Assembly (NCBI GenBank): GCA_903831335.1
Contig: CAIKXH010000130.1
Span: 1 to 5,156, forward strand
DNA: 5,156 nucleotides
Direction of reading: 5' to 3'
DNA from: Candidatus Uhrbacteria bacterium
GTDB lineage: Bacteria; Patescibacteriota; Patescibacteriia; UBA9934; GWF2-40-263
Position numbers and translations under genes: made by a program. The first letter of the stretch is position 1, and every line of letters starts with the position of its first letter. The notes under the pieces were generated by a model, which worked only from the letters and a program-made list of their open reading frames with translations, searched no databases and was not told where the DNA came from. This document shows, in pieces, positions 1 through 5,156 of the stretch.

Positions 1-378
1 CTCAACCGCCTGAAGACCATGCCCAGACTTTCTGGTTCCTGTTGTTGCGGCTGCGACATCATCAAGTTTTAATCGAAACCCCAATGATTTATGAATCTCA
101 GCTAAAATGTCCAAACCCGGAAATGTAAGAAAGTTTCCACCGTAATAGTTGTTCATCACAGGAAGATCAAAACCAACCGTATTATACCCAATAATGCGAT
201 CCGCATGCTCTAAACGCGGCCAAAGCTTTGCAAGCTCATGCTCTTCAAACGCTTCATACGTATCCGTCTCATAAAAATAACACCCGATCACGGAAATTTT
301 CAGACGCGAATGATCATACCCCCCAACATCTTGAAAGGTATTCTGTGTTTCAATATCGAGAACGACTTCTTTATTCAT
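1..378 (-). CDS. DnaQ/RNase H-like DEDD 3'-5' exonuclease, N-terminal part (cut by window edge)
   Basis: This is the first 126 codons of a gene that runs off the left edge. The protein begins MNKEVVLDIETQNTF. D8 and E10 in DIET form the ExoI motif, and GYNTVGFDLPVM (residues 64-75, acidic residue D71) forms ExoII. D90 sits in a following GLDIL strand. The stretch at 105-125 (LDDVAAAT, then KSGHGLQAV) matches the part of YprB-like RNase H-fold exonucleases just before the ExoIII region, which lies outside the window. Such proteins use two metal ions to cut nucleic acid 3'-5'; whether the substrate is RNA or DNA cannot be told here. The start is well constrained: an in-frame TAG lies at 394-396, and this is the only ATG between it and the ExoI motif. 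No ribosome-binding site is visible. It follows the fusion gene by 74 bases and seems to have its own promoter, so it may be only loosely linked to that cluster. Confidence 0.88.
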   Translation of the reverse strand, partial: MNKEVVLDIETQNTFQDVGGYDHSRLKISVIGCYFYETDTYEAFEEHELAKLWPRLEHADRIIGYNTVGFDLPVMNNYYGGNFLTFPGLDILAEIHKSLGFRLKLDDVAAATTGTRKSGHGLQAVE

Positions 379-387
379 AACGGGAAG

Positions 388-417
388 ATTGTACTATACA
401 TTTCAAAGCGAGTACAA
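388..417 (-). promoter_or_regulatory. Candidate promoter with inverted repeat for the exonuclease gene
   Basis: On the minus strand, TACAAT (388-393) matches the -10 consensus at five of six bases. TTGTAC (412-417) is a weak -35, three of six, with 18 bases between them. The two elements lie in a perfect 7-base inverted repeat, TTGTACT at 389-395 and AGTACAA at 411-417, spaced by 15 bases. The -10 ends only nine bases before the ATG, so a transcript from here would have almost no leader, which fits the lack of a Shine-Dalgarno site. A regulator could bind the symmetric arms, or the symmetry may be chance. The call rests on pattern alone. Confidence 0.35.
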
Positions 418-452
418 GACGGACTTTTCCACTCTATTGACCGCACAGATAT

Positions 453-1940
453 TCACCAAAAAAATTTCCACACAGCTTTCGGATAGCACACAAGATACAG
501 ATTAAACTGTCTTTTAAAGACCGAATAACCTTTCCATGCGCGCGGATTTCCTTTTTTCCAAACCAATCCGAAATTAAAATAACGAATCCCCTCTTTTATT
601 CCTTGTTCATACCAATGATGAATAAGCCCAACTCCAACCGATGTGTGTCGGGCCTTATCATGAATAAACGAAACGGTATGAATAGACTGACGAATATCCG
701 GATACTGAATCACCGCAAGACCCGCGATGATCTCTTGCGTCTGTTTATCTCTGGCCGCAAAGAGTCTTACGTTTTCAGGATGACGCTTGAGTCGAAATTG
801 CAAGACACGAATAAACCCTGTTCGTGTAAGCCATTCAATCTTTTTCGATGCATGGAATGCTTCTGAAAACTCCTCGATCTGAACAGGGACAATCTCATAT
901 TTTTCCTCTCGCAACCACTTTTCCCGATGCCTCCTCGCGTGCGATGACCATTCCTTCCAATACGTCTGTTGATTTTGTTCTGTGATCATTCCAATTCCTC
1001 TTTGCTCGCTCACGTCATCAAACCAATGCTTCATCCAACCCTGCTTTTGCATCTGTTCTATTGGCTTCCAAATAACAAGCTGTGCTTTCGAAAGCATATT
1101 GAGCTTGGGTTCCTTTGCTGAACAATAGGTATCAATACTGTACCATCCGTGTTTCGAACGCAGACCAAGACACCCAGCCTCACCAATCACTTCCATGTCT
1201 TTATCATCCATTGTTTCGACATCGAGGTAAATCCGCGACTGTTGTCTGTCAACGAATCCATCCGGAACAGGATCTCCGATCTTTCCTTGTCCAAAATTTC
1301 GATAAATCGCCATTTTGTTTGAGGCGTATCTCACATCACTCCATCGTGAAAAAAATCGATCAAATAGTACGGAGATATTCTTTTTCTGTTTATAAAAATT
1401 TACGGCAAGATACCCATCCCGATGCAAACTCGACACCAATTGTTTTAAAAAGAGATCTGTCTCAAGAAGTGGAGAAACAGAACTTCCGACAAACAAATCC
1501 ACAAAAATGACATCGTATCTTTTTGAAGAGAGAGACATTTGTTCTCTTGCATCACCAACCACAATCTCTACAGATTCGAGATCATGTGGATTCAAATAAA
1601 TCGTTTGGGCGATTTCAACCATGACAGGATCGTATTCCACTGCAACAATATGTGCTTTTGGAAATCGTCTTTTAATTTCTCTCACCGCCCCTCCACCACC
1701 AAGCCCGAGCAATAAAACATCCTTTGGTGCATGGTCTTTAGGAATAGAGCGCAAAAGTTTTCGAAATAACCGATCGATGTATGGACCCGATTGAAAACAA
1801 TGGCCCACAACCATCTCCACAGAACCAAAAAAACGACTTACAAAAATCGTTCCATTTTTTTCAGACACAAAAGATTTCTTAAAAGAAATCCACTCTCGTA
1901 TTTTCTTATACAATCCCTTCATAACACACCCGACACTCAT
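453..1940 (-). CDS. Fusion protein: spermidine-synthase-like methyltransferase plus FemAB/GNAT-like transferase
   Basis: The product is 495 aa with two domains. Residues about 25-215 form a Rossmann SAM-binding domain of the spermidine synthase superfamily: glycine-rich motif I LLLGLGGGG (76-84), acidic strand-2 end VEYDP (101-105), VVGDAREQM (127-135) and YDVIFVDLF (142-150). Aminopropyltransferases usually have Asp-x-x-Asp after that strand; here D148 is kept but position 151 is Val, so true spermidine synthesis is doubtful. Residues about 255-495 resemble FemAB/GNAT-type proteins: a basic segment near 331-343, RLFAARD (392-398), then TSVGVGLIHHWYEQG (433-447), IRYFNFGLVW (452-461) and WKGYSVFKRQFN (469-480). 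FemAB relatives move amino acids from charged tRNA onto peptidoglycan or protein; GNATs move acyl groups. The substrate is unknown. No signal peptide or clear membrane helix is seen, so it is probably cytosolic. Met7 (position 1922) is an alternative start with a slightly better context (GGGTG upstream); neither has a strong ribosome-binding site. It starts 36 bases after the upstream methyltransferase gene stops. Confidence 0.9.
   Translation of the reverse strand: MSVGCVMKGLYKKIREWISFKKSFVSEKNGTIFVSRFFGSVEMVVGHCFQSGPYIDRLFRKLLRSIPKDHAPKDVLLLGLGGGGAVREIKRRFPKAHIVAVEYDPVMVEIAQTIYLNPHDLESVEIVVGDAREQMSLSSKRYDVIFVDLFVGSSVSPLLETDLFLKQLVSSLHRDGYLAVNFYKQKKNISVLFDRFFSRWSDVRYASNKMAIYRNFGQGKIGDPVPDGFVDRQQSRIYLDVETMDDKDMEVIGEAGCLGLRSKHGWYSIDTYCSAKEPKLNMLSKAQLVIWKPIEQMQKQGWMKHWFDDVSEQRGIGMITEQNQQTYWKEWSSHARRHREKWLREEKYEIVPVQIEEFSEAFHASKKIEWLTRTGFIRVLQFRLKRHPENVRLFAARDKQTQEIIAGLAVIQYPDIRQSIHTVSFIHDKARHTSVGVGLIHHWYEQGIKEGIRYFNFGLVWKKGNPRAWKGYSVFKRQFNLYLVCYPKAVWKFFW
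1873..1890. repeat. Perfect inverted repeat inside the fusion gene (8-base arms, 2-base centre)
   Basis: GATTTCTT and AAGAAATC flank a central AA. The repeat lies early in the coding region of the fusion gene, where it encodes part of WISFKKSF. In the mRNA it could form a short AU-rich hairpin (about seven pairs closing a four-base loop) some 30 to 50 bases after the start codon. It may simply reflect Lys- and Phe-rich coding. There is no T-run after it, so it is not a terminator. Confidence 0.3.
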
Positions 1941-1976
1941 GCCGCATGAATAAGAAAATCACCCCTGTTTCTCACC

Positions 1977-2525
1977 CTATGGAATCAAATAAAGATATAT
2001 GATTTCGCTCCCCACTTTTTTTGTTGCCTTAAGCGGGAGAGTCGGAAAGACAAATGTTCGAGAGATCACACGTGTTCCAGACGGATAATCACGAACCAAT
2101 AATGGTTCGAGTTTTTCATTCACTTCTGGAAATAAATAAATAGAAATAATATCCGCCTTTGGCAGCACGGCACCACTCAAGAAATTTTCTCTACGAAATT
2201 CCACTTTTTTTGAAACACCATGCATCCATGCACGTAATTTTGCATACAAAACAAGTGCACGCAAATATTCAAACCCGATTCCTTTTGCCCCATAAGCCTC
2301 TGCCGCAAGAATCGTAATCGCACCATCACCTGATCCATAATCAACAAGGACATCCCCAGGTTTCAAACCTGCAAATTCCAACATCTCCTTTGCAAACGCC
2401 TTATTTGTTCTCACCCATGGAACTCCATAAATTCCACGAACCAATAAGTACAGAATAAGAACTAGAAAACAGAGCAAAATAACCTGGATAACCATCATGA
2501 GACCAATTAAAATCGTTCCTACCAT
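1977..2525 (-). CDS. Membrane-anchored SAM methyltransferase, FAM173/ATPSCKMT-like
   Basis: The product is 182 aa. Residues about 4-29 are a strongly hydrophobic N-terminal membrane helix, followed by R30 and the segment GVPWVRTNKAFAKEML (34-49). The catalytic core is a class I Rossmann fold: VDYGSGDGAITILAA (61-75, motif I), GIGFEYLRALVLYAKLRAW (82-100), ENFLSG (113-118), ADIISIYLFPEVN (124-136, motif IV) and RVISRTFVFP (152-161). This order of motifs, the single N-terminal helix, the pre-motif 'VP.V.T' and the short length match the FAM173 family. Its human members are lysine methyltransferases, one of which modifies ATP synthase subunit c. Bacterial members are usually labelled only as methyltransferases, so a membrane-protein lysine target is inference. 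The first Met fits the start of the helix; Met10 or Met11 are alternatives that would shorten it. The gene begins 24 bases after the glycosidase gene stops and ends in TAG. Confidence 0.88.
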   Translation of the reverse strand: MVGTILIGLMMVIQVILLCFLVLILYLLVRGIYGVPWVRTNKAFAKEMLEFAGLKPGDVLVDYGSGDGAITILAAEAYGAKGIGFEYLRALVLYAKLRAWMHGVSKKVEFRRENFLSGAVLPKADIISIYLFPEVNEKLEPLLVRDYPSGTRVISRTFVFPTLPLKATKKVGSEIIYLYLIP

Positions 2526-2549
2526 ACATTTGATAAATGAGCCTCATTA

Positions 2550-3557
2550 TTATTTCATGAGAAAAAACTCTTTCGCTTTGTTCCACAACCGATCTTCCCC
2601 ATGCTCTTTTAGATATGCCCACCACTCCACACCCCAAAAATAGGCTTCGGAAATAGATGTTTCTTTTGTGAAACGAACATTTTCTGCAAGATCCTCTGCG
2701 GTAAATTTACTGTACCAATAAGATGCAGATTGATTTTTGTAATCCTCTGGAAACCAAGGCTCTGCTTGTAATTCTGAAACAATCGTTTGTTTCCCTCTTC
2801 CATCAAGAGGCGCCATACGTGACCGATAGAACAAAGGAGAAAGAGGATATGTGAAATATCCAAATACTGTATTCCACGTCATGCGATACACAGAAATTCC
2901 AAAGACATCACTTAACTGTGCAGTCGTTCCCCATGGCTGCATTTCCCCGCTCGCTGTCATTTGAATAGGCCGTGTGTCCAATGCACGAACGAACCCGATT
3001 TCTTCTTGTAAATCTTTTTCACGAATCTGCTGACACACACCAAATGGGAGAAACGGTTCATTTTCTAGTTGCCAACGTTCAATTGCTGGAGAATTTTTAT
3101 ATCGACGAACAACTGCTCCCAGCATATCAAGCACAGCTTTTTGCTGATCGTCTTGAGAGAGTTTTTCTGCCCAGTTTGGAATAAAACACTCTGGCCATCT
3201 TGGAACTTTACGTCCGAGTGCCAATGTTAATTTCACCTGATGTTCTTCAGAATATTTTACGAGTTGATCTAACTGATTCCAATCAAACTGACCCTTCTCC
3301 CTCTCCAGATCAGACCAGTACACAGGAATTCTTACAGCACGCACCCCAAGATCATCAATCAAATCACGATACGTCTTCATGACGTCTAGCCCAAGATATG
3401 AAGCATAGATGGTTGAATACGTCACACCAAAACGCGTGGGTTTTTCAGGGGTCTGTCTCAAGAAAACAGATGCGCGCGCAAACAGAAAACACCCTACGAC
3501 AAGTATCGCGACGCAGAGTGCTCTTATCCAAAATTGTTTTTTTGTTAAATTCAACAT
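2550..3557 (-). CDS. Membrane-anchored or secreted clan GH-A (GH5/GH42-like) glycoside hydrolase
   Basis: The product is 335 aa from the chosen start. The N-terminus has a basic stretch (K6, K7, R12) and a hydrophobic segment at about 13-26, so the protein is exported and either anchored or cleaved after ARA (27-29). VVGC at 20-23 resembles a lipobox but more hydrophobic residues follow, so a membrane anchor is likelier. From about residue 43 it reads as a TIM barrel: RIPVYWSDLEREKGQFDW (76-93) is typical of strand 2 and its loop, RWQLENEP (161-168) carries the Asn-Glu pair with E167 as likely acid/base, and IVSELQAEP (259-267) offers E262 as likely nucleophile (E266 is the alternative). AYFWGVEWWAYL (305-316) fits strand 8. 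It should cut a beta-linked glycan outside the cytoplasm; the sugar is unknown. An upstream in-frame Met at 3665 would add 36 residues and overlap the preceding gene by 80 bases. The chosen start puts the signal segment at the N-terminus and leaves a 28-base gap. Confidence 0.88.
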   Translation of the reverse strand: MLNLTKKQFWIRALCVAILVVGCFLFARASVFLRQTPEKPTRFGVTYSTIYASYLGLDVMKTYRDLIDDLGVRAVRIPVYWSDLEREKGQFDWNQLDQLVKYSEEHQVKLTLALGRKVPRWPECFIPNWAEKLSQDDQQKAVLDMLGAVVRRYKNSPAIERWQLENEPFLPFGVCQQIREKDLQEEIGFVRALDTRPIQMTASGEMQPWGTTAQLSDVFGISVYRMTWNTVFGYFTYPLSPLFYRSRMAPLDGRGKQTIVSELQAEPWFPEDYKNQSASYWYSKFTAEDLAENVRFTKETSISEAYFWGVEWWAYLKEHGEDRLWNKAKEFFLMK

Positions 3558-3585
3558 GCTGTTAGAGAACACATGAAAAAGAAAA

Positions 3586-5156
3586 CTAAATCTCTTCTCG
3601 TTTTTCACGCAAAAATGCAAGCCAGTTCTCAATAATTTCAATTGCTGCTTTGAATGGTGCCTCAATGATAAAGTCGAAAAAGAAAAGGAAGATGTTCACG
3701 CGTGGCGCACGCAGAGAAATCCATCGACCAACACGAATCATAGGCATAAACAGAATATCGCTCAGAATCAAGAAGAATCCGCGTTGGTTTTCTATCAAGA
3801 GCAAATCTCTGCGTGTATTTCTGATGCGAATCCCAAAGTATGCGACAAGAGAAAGGAAGAAAAGGAAGAAAGCGATCGACATTGGATTAAATCCAAACTT
3901 ATGAAGGAACGCAACAATAAGGGCTGTCACAGCAAAAAAGACAACGGCATATAATCCGTGAAATACCCACCAGAGTGCACCGTGTGCCCAAGGACTTTTT
4001 TGCTTAAAGACAAACGTGACATCCTCCCCCATTCCAAGGAACGCATGAAGTTCTTCCAAAACGTCCGCTGTATTCTTTTTTTCTGGAATACGCACACTTA
4101 ATCCAATGAGCGCGAGCAAAAACGGAGGAAAAGTAATATTCACGATCAACGGCAAAAAATTGGTCGATTGTAAAATAAATATTTCATATGGGTATTCAAC
4201 CATGAATGCCAAAATACTTTTTGTGAGCAACAAAAAGAACGCAGCACGAAATACGGTTCTGGTAAGCTTGGAGCGAAATGATCCGTAACGTTCTTTTGCT
4301 GCTGCCTCAATCGCCTTATCAATCGCCTTTGTGTCCGATGACATAACAGCACTCTGAAATGCCTCAGGATTATCTTGAGCAACATCAGAAATCAATCGAA
4401 ACACAACTGCATGACGGCGCACAAACCGGTGAACCGCATCTCCGCTTACATGATGCAACTCACGTTCGACAGAAGAATAGACTTTGTGAAAATTCATGGC
4501 AATTTCCCTCACGACCGCGTCTTGCGCATGTGCTGTTCTCCACTTTGGATAATAGAGCGTAAAAATACGATAACGTAACGTTGCCTCATTGGATTTCACA
4601 ACAGAACGATGAACAGCAATATACAGCTGCAAATCTTGATCTGCTTCTTGTACAAATTTTGACTGCCATTTTGTCCGTGTTCTCAGCACCTGGTACGCAT
4701 AACTCGCAAGAGCTTCATCAATACAAGGTGGTCCGATCAGATATTCAATTTCTGTTGAGAGAACATCCAACAACCAATCATACTGTGCATGATCTTCTTT
4801 ATTCTCCCCATTCAAGCCAGCAAATAAAATTTTATATTTCTCAAAAACATCTGCAACCGTATCAATCGTAGCGTTTGGAATCTTGTGATTCGGAAGATAA
4901 CGAGCCCAAATAAGTTCTCGAATCAATTTTGTGGCAAGTTGTTTTGAATCAAGCTCACCAAGACGACGTTTCAAGATGCGACGTGTCGCATTTCTGCGCA
5001 ACAAATGCTCTTCATCATACTCAAGAGTATTTCTTACGGTTTCATAAATAGAGACCGCAACAGAGACTGTTTCAGAAACATTAATGACATCTTCCGTATT
5101 CGGTTCATACGCCTCTTCTTTGCGAATCTGCATGACAGTCGCAAGAAGATGCTGGA
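3586..5156 (-). CDS. Multi-pass membrane protein of unknown function, 5' end probably outside the window
   Basis: From the first Met in the window (5133) the product is 515 aa. The frame stays open for another seven codons (QHLLATV) to the edge and no ribosome-binding site precedes that Met, so the real start may lie upstream. Residues 1 to about 290 are soluble, charged and mostly helical, with a basic patch RRNATRRILKRR (46-57). Hydrophobic segments follow at about 293-312, 326-347, 386-410 and 417-436, with further hydrophobic stretches near 452-466 and 480-491. Between the second and third lies a loop of about 40 residues (348-385). The C-terminal part contains FFDFIIEAPFKAA (485-497) and ends in a charged tail. 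I recognise the general layout, in particular the VSETVS and ILKRR stretches, as resembling uncharacterised proteins of CPR/Parcubacteria genomes, from memory only. There is no catalytic motif, nucleotide-binding loop or transporter signature that I can name. It lies 28 bases before the glycosidase gene and probably shares its transcript. Confidence 0.85.
   Translation of the reverse strand, partial: QHLLATVMQIRKEEAYEPNTEDVINVSETVSVAVSIYETVRNTLEYDEEHLLRRNATRRILKRRLGELDSKQLATKLIRELIWARYLPNHKIPNATIDTVADVFEKYKILFAGLNGENKEDHAQYDWLLDVLSTEIEYLIGPPCIDEALASYAYQVLRTRTKWQSKFVQEADQDLQLYIAVHRSVVKSNEATLRYRIFTLYYPKWRTAHAQDAVVREIAMNFHKVYSSVERELHHVSGDAVHRFVRRHAVVFRLISDVAQDNPEAFQSAVMSSDTKAIDKAIEAAAKERYGSFRSKLTRTVFRAAFFLLLTKSILAFMVEYPYEIFILQSTNFLPLIVNITFPPFLLALIGLSVRIPEKKNTADVLEELHAFLGMGEDVTFVFKQKSPWAHGALWWVFHGLYAVVFFAVTALIVAFLHKFGFNPMSIAFFLFFLSLVAYFGIRIRNTRRDLLLIENQRGFFLILSDILFMPMIRVGRWISLRAPRVNIFLFFFDFIIEAPFKAAIEIIENWLAFLREKREEI

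Noticed and set aside
379..452. Terminator after the fusion gene
   Set aside because: The only symmetry is the 7-base repeat with a 15-base spacer, without a GC-rich stem or a following T-run. The T-run at the end of the gene (TTTTTTT, minus strand) has no hairpin before it.
453..455. Possible recoding of TGA as glycine or tryptophan, as in some CPR lineages
   Set aside because: TGA ends the fusion gene right after a plausible C-terminus, and no conserved domain in the window is interrupted by TGA, so the standard code fits.
238..486. 82-codon plus-strand frame crossing the exonuclease start and the 74-base gap
   Set aside because: It overlaps the conserved N-terminus of the exonuclease and the end of the fusion gene on the other strand, and shows no domain or ribosome-binding site.
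1115..1510. 131-codon open frame on the plus strand
   Set aside because: It lies wholly antisense to the well-supported fusion gene, has no recognisable domain, and its composition is what a shadow frame would give.
2536..2548. AATGAG-C-CTCATT dyad between the glycosidase and the FAM173-like gene
   Set aside because: Six-base arms with one central base cannot form a good hairpin, it includes no promoter-like elements, and a dyad this short is expected by chance.
3558..3665. Longer start for the glycosidase, adding 36 residues
   Set aside because: It would overlap the preceding gene by 80 bases and place a non-signal-like extension before the hydrophobic export segment that starts properly at 3557.
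4581..4871. 96-codon plus-strand frame
   Set aside because: Antisense to the long membrane protein gene, low-complexity Gln/His-rich translation typical of a shadow frame.

Overview
The window is a compact set of five protein genes, all on the minus strand, so transcription runs from high to low coordinates. The gaps between genes are 28, 24, 36 and 74 bases, and no gene-free stretch reaches 300 bases. Coding is moderately AT-rich with the standard stops (TAA, TAG and TGA are each used). No start has a convincing Shine-Dalgarno site. I see no RNA genes, mobile elements or CRISPR. The short inter-gene gaps, the missing Shine-Dalgarno sites and the resemblance of several proteins to families I associate with Patescibacteria/CPR (Parcubacteria-like) genomes suggest an uncultured organism of that group. 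This assignment is inference, with moderate confidence.

Reading in the direction of transcription: (1) 5156-3586 is a large multi-pass membrane protein of unknown function, with a helical soluble N-terminal half and a membrane C-terminal half. Its frame is still open at the window edge, so its true start may lie outside. (2) 3557-2550 is a secreted or membrane-anchored clan GH-A (GH5/GH42-like) TIM-barrel glycosidase. (3) 2525-1977 is a short membrane-anchored SAM methyltransferase resembling the FAM173 / ATP-synthase-c-subunit lysine methyltransferase family. (4) 1940-453 is a two-domain protein: a spermidine-synthase-like Rossmann methyltransferase fused to a FemAB/GNAT-like acyl- or aminoacyl-transferase. 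(5) 378-1 is the N-terminal part of a DnaQ/RNase H-like DEDD 3'-5' exonuclease, cut by the window edge, with its own candidate promoter.

The first four genes look like one transcription unit. Three of the four have membrane segments, and the fourth carries a FemAB/GNAT-type fold often used on envelope substrates. The unit is therefore plausibly concerned with modifying surface or membrane molecules, but no substrate can be read from the sequence. The exonuclease looks functionally separate. The most noteworthy items are the methyltransferase-acyltransferase fusion, its lost polyamine-binding acidic residue, the adjacency of two different methyltransferases, and the unknown membrane protein that heads the cluster.
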